Shown here: positions 12,398 through 24,822 of the stretch, piece by piece
How positions within the stretch are numbered: position 1 is the first letter of the stretch
Layout: each line of letters opens with the position of its first letter
Translations under genes and position numbers: made by a program
The notes under the pieces: model-generated
Seen by the model: only the letters and a program-made list of their open reading frames with translations
What the model was told of the DNA's origin: nothing
Databases searched by the model: none
Source of the DNA: Ganoderma boninense
Lineage: Eukaryota > Basidiomycota > Agaricomycetes > Polyporales > Polyporaceae
Assembly (NCBI GenBank): GCA_002900995.3
Contig: CM035312.1
Coordinates: 496,001-560,000, forward strand
DNA: 64,000 nt
Direction of reading: 5' to 3'

Positions 12398-12866
12398 TTA
12401 GAGCTGGACGGGGACACAGCCGATGGAGATGAGACCACCCTGTATGCCAGCGGATAGGTGAGCATGCTGTCGCTGATGCAGGTCGAGCGAGGGGATACTC
12501 ACGTGGCTGTTGTCCTGGCAGCAGACAGCGTTGGCGGAGCAGGAGCCGCTGCTGCCGACACCGATGACGGTGACGGGGGAGCAGGTGAGGCCGACGAGGA
12601 CGTTCAGGTCCTGGAGGACGATGCCAAGCAGGCCGAGGATCTTGGTCGCGCTCGGGTCGCTAGCCTGAACAATGGAGAACGTATGAGTGCTTGAATAGTG
12701 GCTCGAGGGTTGTTGGCCGCGGACTGACCTTCTCGACGGTGTCGCAGCACTGGATGGGGCCAGTGGAGCAGGACGAGGGGGGCTCGCCGCCGCGGACCTC
12801 GATGGATGTGGCGGCCGCAAGAAGGGGCAGAGCAGCGAGGGTGAGGGTAGCGACGCGGGAGAACAT
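12398..12866 (-). CDS. Class I hydrophobin (copy A)
   Basis: Secreted amphipathic coat protein that assembles at air-water interfaces on hyphae and fruit bodies. Three exons encode 113 residues: [20 protein letters not shown] is a signal peptide, and two short introns follow DTVEK and QDNSH. All eight cysteines are present with spacing C-x6-CC-x32-C-x13-C-x5-CC-x12-C, ending IGCVPVQL. This fits class I limits (long CC-to-C and C-to-C loops) and not class II. The stop TAA is at 12398-12400. A TATA-like box lies about 95 nt upstream of the ATG. It is a close paralogue of the gene at 24007-24493: most of exon 2 is identical, and differences cluster after the signal peptide, around the first intron and at the C-terminus. 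Confidence 0.97.
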
Positions 12867-12960
12867 GTTGGTTCTGGTGAGCAGAGTGCGACTGGAGATG
12901 CGAGAGCGCTGAGTGGTGTAGACCTGAAGCCTGGAGATATCTCCGTCCCCGTCCTGGCCC

Positions 12961-12967
12961 TTTTATA
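12961..12967 (-). promoter_or_regulatory. TATA-like box of hydrophobin A
   Basis: TATAAAA on the minus strand, about 95 nt upstream of the start codon. The same element sits at the same distance in copy B (24586-24592), which supports a real core promoter. Confidence 0.6.
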
Positions 12968-13161
12968 CATCTCTGGCCACCCGACAAACCATTTACGACA
13001 CGAGAGCAGGCGCGCGCAGCTGGGACCAGGAAACGCTCTCGACCTTGCACACCTGCGTCATCGACGTCACTGGATGAATGATCCAGTGTCTTTGGGACTG
13101 AACATCTTTTTCCTTTTTCCTTTTGGGTTCAGGCGCGCTACCGCCGTCCGGCTCTCAACGT

Positions 13162-13196
13162 GTCAAATGCACACAGCAAGTCAAATAGAACACAGA
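13162..13196 (-). promoter_or_regulatory. Perfectly conserved 35-nt promoter element, copy A
   Basis: These 35 nt are identical to 24788-24822 while flanking DNA is clearly diverged. Both copies lie about 295 nt upstream of their hydrophobin start codons. This looks like a conserved upstream activating site; the bound factor is unknown. Confidence 0.45.
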
Positions 13197-15550
13197 CGCG
13201 GTACGTCGCTCCGCATGATCCCTGCAGAATCGTGATTGGCTCGCTGAGAAATGAAATTCCACAGCTCGCGTGGAAGGACGCCGACATCCCAGACCTCTGA
13301 CGGTCGGTGACAATCGCAGGTCATCCGCGTTCGCGATCCAATCATGAGCTTCTCTCCTGCAGGCAAGTTACTCCATATACCATCGACACAATGAGGCTCA
13401 CAAGGCGACTCTCAGATCCAGACGCCATGGCCAGACTGAAGGCAATTCTATTGATCCGACAGAATAAACTCCACTGGAACAGTCAACGAAGCTTTCCTGA
13501 GGCTGGTGACGACGATTTCTAGTCCCGAAATTCGTCCAGCTTTATTTCGGGCATCGCCCGCCATTGTGCCAGCACCTCCGACGTTTTCTCGCCTCTGCTC
13601 AATGTCTCGCCTTCGTCCTGTGCTAGACAGTGTCGTCGCCGTTACCAAGTCCTGGCAAGTAAGTACTTCTTTGTTTTCGCGAATGTGCCTGACTGTGGTG
13701 CGGCGGCGAATACCTTTCAGCGACGACGGCGACCATCTTTGCCGACGACATGCGTGAGTGCCGTCCCTGAGGTTCATGCTCGGCTCGGCGGTCAAGCGCA
13801 AGCCACCGTTCCACTTGATGCGCCCACTGCACCCACTCCACTTTCCGCCGCGCTCGCTAGATGCTCTGCTGACGACCGCGTACATGCAGACGGCGTGAGG
13901 CAATCCTCTTCTGAACTTCTCGCACGTCGGTCACAGTAAAAAAACATCATTCGCTCTCCACAATTGAAGGAGGGCGATCTGGACGTGTTCTGATGTCTGT
14001 GACGTCGTCTCCGCGGGCCCGAGCGCAAATTACTGCACGCATCATTGGCGTCATCGTCCCGTTCGCAGCACGCCGCAGTCTCTGAACTCTGAACTCTATT
14101 AGACCGAATATTCTGATCCGCTGTACATCGTGGCTATGCGCTTACCACGTTTTCGCTCTACCCACCCCCCCGCGCCAAAGTATGTTCCCCTCCTCTAGAG
14201 TTCCACCATCTGGACCGATGGCGTCCAGTATTTGCTTGCGGTGCCAAGCTTTGAACCTCGCAGGCCTGCGGTGCCCTTGAGGACCTACTGTCCTAGACCT
14301 GTGCATGTCCCCCGCTCGATTGATGTCCAATCGCGGGCTACCCTCATCCCTTTTGTTGGAGCTTCGCACTCCAGTAACCTACACGCCGTAAAGGCTAACT
14401 CGTGGTGATGGAGTCGTCCGAGCATGCCAGCATCATCGGCTCTCGCCGGTCCACCCCATCCCGGGCCATCCGATCTGACGGAGCCCACGAGTGAACCCCT
14501 GCCAACCCTCCCCGGGCCTAGGCCTCCCCTTCCACCTATCTCCTGTCATATGCCATGAGCCGCTCGACACCCTTTTCATACGCCACACGAGCTCCCAGTG
14601 ATGTACCACGCTTCTTGTCGTCCAAGGACATCTAAGTATTCCGCTGCGAGCTCATCAAAAGTGAGCCTTAGTCACAATGGAGGCCGGCTGGGGTCCGGCT
14701 CCACTCAGGACACCCGGGTCGCATCGTACTTGTCGACCACTTAGGGATCGGAATTGACTCCAGCGAGATTCCAGGGACTATGGACAAAAATTTGGTGTAT
14801 GGGCCCGTAAGCGTCGAAGATAGCCGGAGCTGTTGCTGCGTGTCGTGGCATGTGCTCGCCATCCATTTTCCACTCAATTCTATGTCCATTCTTGAGAGCA
14901 CCGAGCTTTGCAACCGTCGCAGAGGATTAAAATGGAGTCATCGCCGCCAGAGCGAGGATGGCATCCGGGTCCTCCGAGAGTCCGAGCTGGACTTGGTTGA
15001 ACTTGCTGTGGCCTCGTGGAGCCCCGAACCGCTGCCGCCTCGGAGCATGCATGGTGGGCGCCACTAGTCCTGGACAATTCCTTCATCCTCTCACCGTGCG
15101 CATCTCCCTTCCGAGAACTGTCCTCATCGGTCGAGCACTGGAAAAGAAGGTCCGAGCAACTGCGATGTCGCCACGGCTGGAGTTTCTCTTGGTGAAATAC
15201 TCGCCAGCGAGCACCCTTGGATAACACGGCAAGTGTTTTCTCTTCCGAGTCTCCGGAGAGCCGGATGCCGCATGTGTCGACGTGCTTTGCGACACCGCGT
15301 AGTTCGCAGGTCCGGTTTGACGCACTGCATGAGAATGGAATGAGTACACGATCGGGAGATAGCCGGCGACCGGTCGTCCTGTATGATAGCTCAAGACCTG
15401 AAACTGAGTTCGACACTGCCAGCTGTTCCATGAAGCACTATGTATTGGCTGTGCACACGCTATAAAGGTTTTCAGCCTCAAAAACACGCAGAATACGATT
15501 TTCTTCCTGGCTCCGTCGAGCTTGCCGCCTGTCAACTTGCCCTTGGTCCA

Positions 15551-17593
15551 ATGGCGTCCTCTGAGAACCTCTATCCGTTCATCATTGACCAGGTACGAGC
15601 ACAAATCATAATGATTGAAACGAAGACACTGATTTATTTTGCAATACATAGTATGTTGCATGTGAGCAGGACTGCAAGCTTTAATTACGACTTACAGGCA
15701 TAACTAAACGCGCTTTAGTGTCCTCCGCTACTTGGTCGGTACGTCCCTCATCATCTACACAGGGAGCTCCTGCCATGGAATTAATTGATCTCTTGTTGTA
15801 GTTCGTCGAAGCAATCGCGACGCTCCCGGATGAGGTACCTTCCAATATCTGTAATGAGAGACGCCCTACATTCATTGTTTCCTACTAGATCACCCTTGTG
15901 TGGCCTACGACATGGAGTCCGATGAAGTTCGTGTTTCTCGCCAACAAATACATGGTCTTGGGAGATGCGGTGTTACAGGTTATAGGTACGACGAGGTAGA
16001 GTCCCGATTTCAGGCGAGCTGCCTAACTTTTCGTCAGGTTATACGGGCTTCATGTTTGTATCAGACGTGAGTTTATCCTCGTGTCTCCCCGTGTTGGCCA
16101 CTATTCCAACTCCAGTCATGATTTGAAGAATGCTTGCTCAACATTTCATCAGTTCTATTCCTGTAAGTGCTTTTTCGCTGACGTATCCAATGGGTCTTTC
16201 ATGGGCTGATGATGCAAAACTAGACTGGTTTCTCACTGGAACTATATTTGGTGAAGGTACGTTCTCCTTGCCGTCGCTCTCAACCCGGGACAGGCTCGGT
16301 GATCGCACCAACAATGATACAGTGATCCTGGTGGCCAGAACTCTTGCATTATGGGGGTTCAACAAGTATCTAACAGGCTTCGTTATACTCACGGGGCTTC
16401 AACTCATCGTGCGTATCAGCATTCACTATTGTGGTCCCGAGAAAGCAATCATTTCTGCAAAGTGAATGCGACCCTTGTTTATTTTTGCAAGCAGCCCGAG
16501 GCCTATTATGTTTTGTATGATTGGATTTCATACCTAAGATGTAAGTGATACCGCCAATTAAAAGACTTCTGAGTCCATGCCCTGCTAATCCCAAACCCAG
16601 CTACCTCTCGGCCTTCGATGGTCGCCTGCTTCTCCGGCGTAGACAGTCGTGACGTGTGGCCTGCATTTTTGGCCTTCTCAGGTGTTGAAGCATGTAAGTG
16701 AAACTTGAGCACTTTATCAGGAGGAGCGTGATTGAACATTGGAATCCGAACTAGTTGTCATTATATGCACGTTGATCAAACAGTTCCAGCCCTATAACCG
16801 CGAGTGTAAGTCTATTCATTAATGTTATCGGTTGCCGTCTATTTGGACCTTTTGTCGTACAGGCAGTATCTCCTCACATAATCGGCTGTTCCAAACCTTG
16901 TATCATGATGGTGAGTCGCGCCTCCATCGTTGTGTCCTCAAGCATAACTTATTGAAATTTTTACTAGGAACCATGTTTTGGGTGGTCACCTTGAGTGCGT
17001 CAGCTGTACTCGTGACCGTTACTGAGCCATATGAGTGGGGATGACTGACTTGGAGCTTTACACGTAGTTTTTTCCATTGCCAATTTTGCTGTCATGTTTC
17101 TTGCACCGGTAAGTCGCTCTCATAGCCGCGGACCCTGTGCAAGATATTCATATCGCAATGCGCATACAGGTTGAATTGTCCAACTGCATGACCCCGTGAG
17201 TGCATGCGTTACTGTGAGGCGTATAAACTGATCATAATTCCGTCGGGCGGGCTGGATCTCCTTACTCTGGCCAGGCCGTTGCGAGCGGTGCATAGCGCAT
17301 TGTGCACGCGCGTGCTGCTCAACCTCCGGAAAGCTGCCGCGAACCAGTGCCCCTCGGATCCCGACTTCACGCTGGCAACAACTCTTGCCTTTGACCGTGC
17401 GCTTGACTCTGTCGCAGGCTCTGAGCATGAGCTGGAAGCTATGAACGCACACAGAAGACGAGAAACAGGGGGCGACGAGGAACTTGGTGGCTCGGAGAGA
17501 ATAGACTATGGTGAACGGGTGACTTGCGACGGCGACTTCCCTGCCAGCGGCGGTGGGTCTCAAGGCTCTGCAGCAACGGACATAGACGGCTGA
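15551..17593 (+). CDS. DUF6533-type multi-pass membrane protein, paralogue 1
   Basis: Integral membrane protein of the family that opens with a DUF6533-like domain, abundant in Agaricomycetes and of unknown function. Start ATG at 15551 (MASSENLYPFIIDQ). Short exons then give VEAIATLPDE, ITLVWPTTWSPMKFVFLANK, DWFLTGTIFGE, ILVARTLALWGFNKYLTGFV, YYVLYDWISYL, VIICTLIKQFQPYNRE and SIANFAVMFLAP. The last exon gives the array signature VHSALCTRVLLNLRKAA and a hydrophilic acidic tail ending at 17593. About 11 introns of 50-60 nt. The order of motifs matches the two downstream paralogues, which supports the model. The N-terminal exon junctions between 15593 and 15790 are not resolved by eye. Confidence 0.75.
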
Positions 17594-18324
17594 GGCAGGA
17601 AGCTGGATGGCAGTGAGGGCGGAGCATGGTGCTGTGCGGTGTGTGCAAGATATTTCGCAAGCGATCATGAGATCTGCTCATGGATCCGAGCTGCGCGGCT
17701 AGCGCTTATGGTTCCGTCGTGGCGCGATGAGGGGGCGCTTAACCACCCTGCCTTCCTTCCTTCTACCCTCATGTGCGCTCTTTTCCGCAATGCCATTCTA
17801 CTGCCAGATGACCCCTTCATCCGTGCCACGCAACACTCCTGGCCCCGGATCTAGTGCAAACACGCGCGCATAGCCATCCCACCCAATCGTCGTTGGAATC
17901 TGCGAAGACGCTTGGCGAATGCTGTCCGTCGCGCCGGGAGCAGACACACCGGTACGAGTTTACGTTCATCTGGCTTCATCCTGCAACTTCCCTTCCTCCC
18001 GCCATCATCGCTTTCCGTCAGAGTGCTCGCCTCGCGATCTCGTGCGCATATACATAGCCTAGGCGATACAGTACCCGTCCCTCCGAAGATCCCACGTCTC
18101 CGTCTCGCTACGTGGCCACGCGTCCAGGCTTCGCCGGGCACTGGCAGATGGTCCATTCATCCCGTCCTGTGGTTCCCCGGATGGAAGGCCGTGCTTCTGT
18201 TAGCCTCTTTCTGGCCGGAGTGTGGTGCCGCAAGTCGCCGGAGTGAATTGTGGTCCTGGGCTCGCGTATGGGGAGTATATTATGTGTGCTCTTCTGGGTG
18301 CCGGTTTTGCGTTTGGACTCCAAC
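17594..18324. other. Intergenic between DUF6533 paralogues 1 and 2
   Basis: No gene or clear repeat seen. The sequence just before 18325 is the promoter of paralogue 2. Confidence 0.5.
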
Positions 18325-20209
18325 ATGGCCGCCCCGTACCCCCTCGAGCTCGTCCAGCTCGTCGCTCAGGCCGGAGATCTTTACCTTTATGATGTTCACA
18401 AGGTGCGTTTCCGTGCGGCGCATACCTGGAGTCGCTTTCGCGTACTGACGGGGGTTACCGTCCCAGCACATACAGAGTGGGTCATCTACTGGCTGCATTG
18501 GGGTTATATGCTAACTTACACGCCTGAAGCCGCCGCTATTACCTGCTGCGTGAGATTCCTCAGTTCAAATCGCCATTTGTGTTACAAACTCAACTTGACA
18601 ATAGGTGCTCGAGGCCATCGACACACTCCCTGACGAGGTGCGTCTTATCGCGATGGCTCGCAGATTGCAGTCTGACTTGTTTCGATGGGCTCGATGAAGA
18701 TTCTGTACCTGTGGCCATCAGAGTGGAGCGCGATGAAGATTATTTACCTGGTCAATAAGTACTCGCCGCTCGTGGACATAGTCCTGTTGGTTCTAGGTTC
18801 GTCGCGCCCTCCTTAGCCTCATCTTGAAACTTCGAGCAGTGCGCTGACCCAACTACAGTCGATATTGTATCCCATGACCCTCATGTAGGCTTTGAAGTGT
18901 CTCACGCCGTCACCTTCTACTCATCAAGCCTTCTCTAGGAATGTGGAGTTCGATTTCAGTTATTAACATGTACGTTTGAGCCGTCATGCGAATGGAGCAC
19001 CTATTGACCGTACTTTGGCCAGACTGGTTCCTTGTTGGAACGCTGTTCTCGGAGCGTAAGTATTTCTCAGACTTGAACAAACTAATCCGCTGACGCCATA
19101 GACCTCAATACAGTTATCCTCATCGCGCGGACGTACGCACTATGGGGATGCAATAATCTCATTCTTTATTTCACCTTATTTGCTGCTACTTTAATGATAG
19201 TCAGTCATCCCGCCTCTTCCCAACACGATCTGTCCTGATGCGAACACCTCTAACCTCAGCCGCATGCATTGTATGTTGTGTACGAGATGCTCCAGCTGAA
19301 CATGAAGTCCTGTACGTACCGTACCTTGCATTCACCGCGCTGACACCTCTCACCGTCATCTGCAGTTGCAGAGAACGGTCCAGTCGTCCGAGCGTTTGGG
19401 TGCATGCCCGCAATCAACGACAGTGACTCCTGGCCGGCGTTCGTTTACCTTATATGCGCAGAATTAAGTAAGTTTGTGCCGAGCACGACTTGACAGCCCG
19501 CTGACCTCTGGTACAGTGGTTGTACTCTTAACATTACTCAAACGATACCTCGAACCCCTGTCATTCGGTACGTCGGGAGTTTAAATACCGTCGCTTCGGC
19601 TAACTGCTTGCTTTGCTGCAGCTGATAGCAGCTCGTATTCGAGTATTCTCCTGTACACCATGTACCGCGATGGTAAACTCGCGTGAGCCCCTTCGTGCAC
19701 CTCATGTGCTGACGGCGAAATCTCTGCAGGAACCTGGTTTTGGGCGATAGTCTTGGGTGGGTGCCCCCGGTTGCCTGACGGTCTGCGCCCACTAACAAAT
19801 TGGTTTGTCATGATCTAGTCTTTTCCGTCGTCAACCTCCTTGTAATGTTCCTCGCTCCGGTGAGTGCCTTCGTCTCCCTCTCACCATGCGTTCAAGCTCA
19901 CATCGTAGTTGCCACACGTAGAAAGAGCTCAGATTCTCAATGCAACAGTGCGTCCGTCAACCATCACGCTCTCGTTGTGCATGCGAGCCATGACTTACCG
20001 TCCACTGGCTCCCGTACACACACAGGTCCTTGCGCACGGTACATAGCGCATTATGCACACGGGTGCTACTCAACCTCCGAAAGGCCGCTTCGAGCGCGTC
20101 GAACTCGAGAGCCGATGAATTCACAGTCATGACGACTCTTGCGTTGGAGTCGCTCCCTATGTTCGCACCTACTGGCAGCGAGGATCCCGAGGGAGAAGAC
20201 GTGGTATGA
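18325..20209 (+). CDS. DUF6533-type multi-pass membrane protein, paralogue 2
   Basis: Same family as 15551-17593 and 21045-22954. Start ATG at 18325 gives MAAPYPLELVQLVAQAGDLY with LYDVHK at the first donor, matching LYQVNR in paralogue 3. Following exons give VLEAIDTLPDE, VLYLWPSEWSAMKIIYLVNK, YSPLVDIVLLVL, DWFLVGTLFSE, TVILIARTYALWGCNN, LTLLKRYLEPLSF, SSILLYTMYRDG and VNLLVMFLAP. The last exon gives VHSALCTRVLLNLRKAA and a short acidic tail (EDPEGEDVV) with the stop at 20207-20209. Function unknown; several hydrophobic helices place it in a membrane. It has about 11 short introns. No lesion noticed, but every junction should be tested against transcripts. Confidence 0.75.
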
Positions 20210-21044
20210 TGGGCTCACCTCTGTGTGGCGGACTAGGTACGAGGAACATGTATAGCTCGGATGGCACGCATCCACCAGCGAGCCGTTGAGCTCGGAGCCC
20301 TTCGTAACTGAGGGATTGATAGCTGTCCCATACGATGTCGCCGGCAGGGCGACTTCCATCCCTCGAACAGGAAGGTAATTTGTGTCTGCTTCCTTTGACA
20401 TTCCTTGTCCGCAGCCAGTTGCTCGTGCTTGTAAGCCCGGTTTAGGTCCCAGCCGGACCAGTAGGGTTACGGTTGCCGCTGTTACTCCTCGGGCGTCCAT
20501 GCTTGAATGGTACGCTGCGGCGCTCCGGTTCCTGGCTGTGTGTTCAGTACCACACATGGGAAGTGCTGTGGCCAGGAGCATCGAGGAGCCTCTCCACCCT
20601 TTGGAGGTACCGGAGGCAACCTCGTTCGTCATACGTTGTCGAGCCCTAAATACTTATCCCTACAGATGTGGATCCCTCTAACGACCGTCTGATTCGTCAT
20701 CGCCACCAGGCTTTTTAACTGCCTTCCTCGGTCCATTCATGTGTATGCCGAGCGCGCACTGTGGTGAGCTGGAGACACCTCCTTGATACGCGACGTCCGA
20801 GACTCGAGTTAGATCGATGGAAACGCGAATGCAGTACGGTACGGCGGACCCTTACGACGTGGGAGCTTCCATTCCTCCTACATCGCGATTCCCAGTTTAG
20901 GTAGGCCTCATGCTTGGAAGCGTCCGCCGGGTGGTTCGCCGAAACCTACGAGGATGCTGTGTTTAAGAATAAGCATCCCCGCCGCTGCGTGGGCATGGTC
21001 CCCGTCTCGTGCTCGTGTCTCCTGCGACTTCGCGCCTCGGACGG
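20210..21044. other. Intergenic between DUF6533 paralogues 2 and 3
   Basis: No supportable gene or repeat. It should contain the promoter of paralogue 3. Confidence 0.5.
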
Positions 21045-22954
21045 ATGACGACGAATCGCCCTGTTCTCCTGCCGGACATCCTGCCTTCGGCGACGAGTCT
21101 CTATCTTTACCAGGTCAATAGGGTACGCAGACCATTCGAATCGTCTTCTACTGACGTGCTGACTAGGAGTCGCTTCCAGCACATATCGCGTACGTACTCG
21201 CTAGATCTCTTGAGGCTTGGTTCTGACAGCGTGCTAGTCGCGTCGATGACCTATTCAGTACGTGGACGAGCCGTCTCGTCTGACGTTTTCTCACTAGATG
21301 GCAGATATTGGAGATTGTGTCGACTCTTCCGGACGAGGTGCGCCGACTCATGTCATTTCATTTCGCTCTGGCCGCGCTGACGGTTGATCGGGACGTGCGA
21401 TAGGTCGAACTCATCTGGCCAGCGAAGCGCGGGGTCATGAAGACTATATTTCTGATTAATAAATATTCGCCGCTGATCGACTTCACGCTCCTTGCCTGGG
21501 GTACGTCAGAGCTCCTTCGCTTTTATATTCGCTCAGGGGTGTTGAGTCTTCTACAGTGGACCTGGTCGCGCGAGAACCGGATGTGCGTGTCCATGTCGAT
21601 TTGAGAAACCGCGACTGCTGACGGGCTTGCAGGCATGTCGAGTGTCATTCCAAGTGTTGACATGTACGTCGCCCCGTCATTCGCATCTTCATCCCCCGGT
21701 GAGAGCTGTAAACTCTAGATTCGTACCTCCTCGGCACGCTCGTGTCAGAATGTGGGTCATGCCGTGCCAAGCGGTGGGTCGCCGCACTCACTCGCGCTGC
21801 GCCTCTCCACAGTCATCCTAATAGCAAGGACGTACGCCCTGTGGGGATGGGACAAGACGCTCTTGTACTGTGCGTTATTCATAGCCGGCATGATGATCGT
21901 AAGCACTCCAGCTCTCCGCGCGCCGGGGCAATCCTCAAGTCCAGTCCCATATTCATCTCATCAGCCTCATGCATTCTACATCATTTACGATATGTTAAGA
22001 GAGAGCGATTGTAAGTCGCCTCGGACTTGGCCTGACGCAATTGTCATCTGACGTATCTCAAACCTCAACGTAGTCAAATCGGACCCGGGGATCACTCGTT
22101 CGATAGGCTGTTTGCCCAACGTCCATGACCGGGACGCCTGGCCTGCATATACATACCTGATATGCAGCGAGACGAGTAAGTACGAGTGTCTTACATTTTC
22201 CCGCAGCTACGTTAACTTCGGAAACAGTGGTCGTGATACTCACTGTTCTCAAGAGATACGTGGATCCAGAAATCGGTTCGTCGATCAATGCGGCCTTGCG
22301 AGCTTGACTTGAGTTCGAACTCGTTCTTTCGCTTTACAGTCTAGGGCTCTTTTGCGAGCGTCGTCCTCCCCACAATGTACCGCGATGGTCAGCGACTGCT
22401 TTTTCTCCTGCAGTTCAACGTTAACGCTAGTTGTAGGGACGTGCTTCTGGGCGGTGGTTCTTGGTACGCGTTCCTGGATTGATTTTCGAGCCGGTGCATG
22501 TAGGATTAACGGACATCGCCCTCTGCAGCACTGTCAATTCTGAACTTGTTTATGATGTTCTTCGCACCTGTGAGTCATCCACTACACTGCTGATTACATT
22601 TCCGACTGACATTGGGCGTCGCGTCATGGCAGGGAGGGCTCTCCTACGCTGTGCAAATGTAAGCAGACACGGCCATTCCTCAGCTTCGACGCTGATATTT
22701 TCCCCGTGAAATCCCTTCATCCCATTTTCAGGCCCCTCCGTGTCGTACACAGTGCCCTGTGCAATCGGGTGCTGCTCAACCTTCGCAAGGCCGCAGCCTG
22801 CCACGTGTCGTCGCAGAGCGGGGAAGTCGAAGACAGCTCCGCCGCTGTACTGACGAGCGTGGTTTTCCGTCAACAGCCGCTCACGGACGTTGAGTCCCGC
22901 GGGGAGACTTTGACGAGCTATACCTTTGACGAGTTGGGATACAGGGAGACTTGA
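21045..22954 (+). CDS. DUF6533-type multi-pass membrane protein, paralogue 3
   Basis: Third tandem member. Start ATG at 21045 gives MTTNRPVLLPDILPSATSLY then LYQVNR before the first donor. Later exons give ILEIVSTLPDE, VELIWPAKRGVMKTIFLINK, YSPLIDFTLLAW, YLLGTLVSE, VILIARTYALWGWDKTLLYC, SIGCLPNVHDRDAWPAYTYL, VVILTVLKRYVDPEI, LLTLSILNLFMMFFAP and the terminal RVVHSALCNRVLLNLRKAA. The tail ends DELGYRET with the stop at 22952-22954. Paralogues 2 and 3 share more motifs (YSPL, RTYALWG) with each other than with paralogue 1, so they are probably the younger pair. Function unknown. Confidence 0.75.
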
Positions 22955-24006
22955 CGTTCTGCGTTGAACAGATCTGATTCAGAGTCCTTGGTCTCGATTC
23001 CCGTGTTTTGAGCTCCCACCCGGCAGAGCGGTCGGAGCTGATGTATGGGATGCTGATCCAGGAAGCGATGCGGAGTGCGTAGTAAGCAGAAATGTAATGA
23101 ACCGCATGAAAGATCGATTTTATTGTATTGAGGACGTGAGCAGGAGCTTCGCGGTGCGGAAGCAGTCTGAGTCGGAGCAATCTCGGATGGTGGTGATTCG
23201 GCTCTTTCTGGCAATCGAGACGCTCATGCCCATCGTCTTACGTAATTCGTTCAGTTCATGATCGACTCGCTACCCACTGGAAGTTGAACCGTCCCCCCTT
23301 CTAATTTCCCTGCCCTCGCACACAAAGATATCCGAGCCAAGTGAGCGATTATGCCACCATGAACTATGACTGGATTCGCTCCTCGCACTGAACACTTCGC
23401 ACTACGGCGGCCCCGTCAGCCTGTCACGGTTCGAAACGGTTCGTAGTAGCAATCATGCTTAGGTGATGAGCTGTCACTGATCATTGTACACCTACCAATA
23501 GGTTTCCTTCAACTCGCACGCAAGGAGGTACACACGGTCCTGGTGTTGCGTGGCTTACGCACACCAGCGCCACGTTTCCGACACTCCGCTGCCACGGTCC
23601 GAGTCTCCCACACAATGACGTAAGGGCTTGATAGTAAGTTCTCTAGACGTGCTCGTCCTGCTGACAAGGCGCTATAATCTCTCATAAAATGTCATGGCAG
23701 CTTCGAGTCGTACCTGAATGCCCAAACTCACGGGTTTCGATCGATCGTTCATAACATGCACTCGGAGAAAAGTGTGCCGTTCCCAGCCTCAGAGACAGCC
23801 TCGCATCTGCTAACGCACACTGTGACAGCGCAGGCAAAGCCTGCAGAAAGAGAATACACCGGTATATTCGAATCATTCAATCCACAAACTCCGAGTCAAG
23901 CCATACAACATATGAGAAAGCCTATTGTGACGAAGCCGGCAGCCCCGTCCGACACTACCCGCCCGACCGTACGTGTCGAGGGGCGGTGGTGCGCTTGTGC
24001 GCTGCG
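22955..24006. other. Intergenic; enters hydrophobin duplication block B
   Basis: No gene seen. Homology to block A starts near 23213. The part near 23870-24000 matches 12280-12390 (TCATTCAATCCACAAACTC in both). Confidence 0.5.
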
Positions 24007-24493
24007 CCTAGAGGTCGACGGGGACACAGCCGATGGAGATGAGGCCACCCTGTGTGCCAGCGGATAGGTGAGCATGCTGTGTTGTCCACCGGCGCGCAGG
24101 TCGAAAAGGAGAGTGCACTAGTACTCACGTGGCTGTTGTCCTGGCAGCAGACAGCGTTGGCGGAGCAGGAGCCGCTGCTGCCGACGCCGATGACGGTGAC
24201 GGGGGAGCAGGTGAGGCCGACGAGGACGTTCAGGTCCTGGAGGACGATGCCAAGCAGGCCGAGGATCGCAGCCGCGCTCGGGGCGCTAGCCTATGCAACG
24301 GAGACAATGTGTGAGTACTAGGAGTGCTACGTAGGGTGATTGACCGCGGACTGACCTCCTCGACGGTGTCGCAGCACTGGATGGGGCCCGTGGTGCAGGA
24401 CGAGGGGGGCTCGCCCCAGCGGCGCTCGAGGGGCGTGGCGGCCGCAAGAAGGGGCAGAGCAGCGAGGGAGAGGACGGCGACGCGGGAGAACAT
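24007..24493 (-). CDS. Class I hydrophobin (copy B)
   Basis: Paralogue of 12398-12866 with the same three-exon structure and eight-cysteine pattern. The start at 24493 gives [20 protein letters not shown] (signal peptide), then [20 protein letters not shown]. The first intron follows DTVEE, the second follows QDNSH, and the protein ends IGCVPVDL with TAG at 24007-24009. Exon 2 from [17 protein letters not shown] onward is almost identical to copy A, whereas residues just after the signal peptide differ most. This suggests strong constraint or gene conversion on the core. A TATA-like box is at 24586-24592. Confidence 0.97.
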
Positions 24494-24585
24494 GTTGGTT
24501 CTGGTGAGGAGAGCGCGACTGGGATGCGAGGGGCTGATTGGTGTAGACCTGAAGCCTGGGGACCTATCGCTCTCCATCCAGGCCC

Positions 24586-24592
24586 TTTTATA
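24586..24592 (-). promoter_or_regulatory. TATA-like box of hydrophobin B
   Basis: TATAAAA on the minus strand, about 93 nt upstream of the ATG, the same placement as in copy A. Confidence 0.6.
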
Positions 24593-24787
24593 CCTCTCTC
24601 GCGACCCGACAAACCCTTGACGAATACACCAGAGCAGGCACCTCGTTGTTCAAGTCGGGACCTGGGAAACGCTCGCGACCGCACACCTGCGTCATCGATG
24701 TCACCCAATGAATGGTCTAGTTCCTTCGGGGCCGAATGTCTTTTCCTTTCGAGTTCAGCCGCGCTACCACCGCCCGGTCTCTCAACT

Positions 24788-24822
24788 GTCAAATGCACAC
24801 AGCAAGTCAAATAGAACACAGA
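24788..24822 (-). promoter_or_regulatory. Perfectly conserved 35-nt promoter element, copy B
   Basis: Identical over 35 nt to 13162-13196 and at the same distance (about 295 nt) from the hydrophobin start. Flanks are diverged, so selection or recent conversion is likely. Confidence 0.45.

Larger units (their letters stand above)
11951..14060. repeat. Hydrophobin segmental duplication, copy A
   Basis: This direct-orientation block of about 2.1 kb is collinear with 23213-25693. It includes the 3' flank, the hydrophobin gene, its promoter and about 1 kb of further upstream DNA with no ORF of its own. The upstream part is clearly homologous between copies (for example CTTCTCTCCTGCAGGCA and CGCGGGCCCGA in both), although it carries many substitutions and indels. 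The copies are about 11 kb apart and bracket the DUF6533 genes. Confidence 0.8.
12867..15550. other. Hydrophobin promoter plus non-genic DNA
   Basis: Up to about 14060 this is the upstream half of duplication block A. From 14060 to 15550 I see no supportable gene and no duplicate in the window. The DNA just before 15551 is the promoter of the first DUF6533-type gene. Confidence 0.5.

Noticed and set aside
13448..13903. ORFs in the upstream part of hydrophobin block A with similar text in block B
   Set aside because: The similarity comes from the DNA duplication. Frames are not conserved between copies, so it is not a conserved gene.
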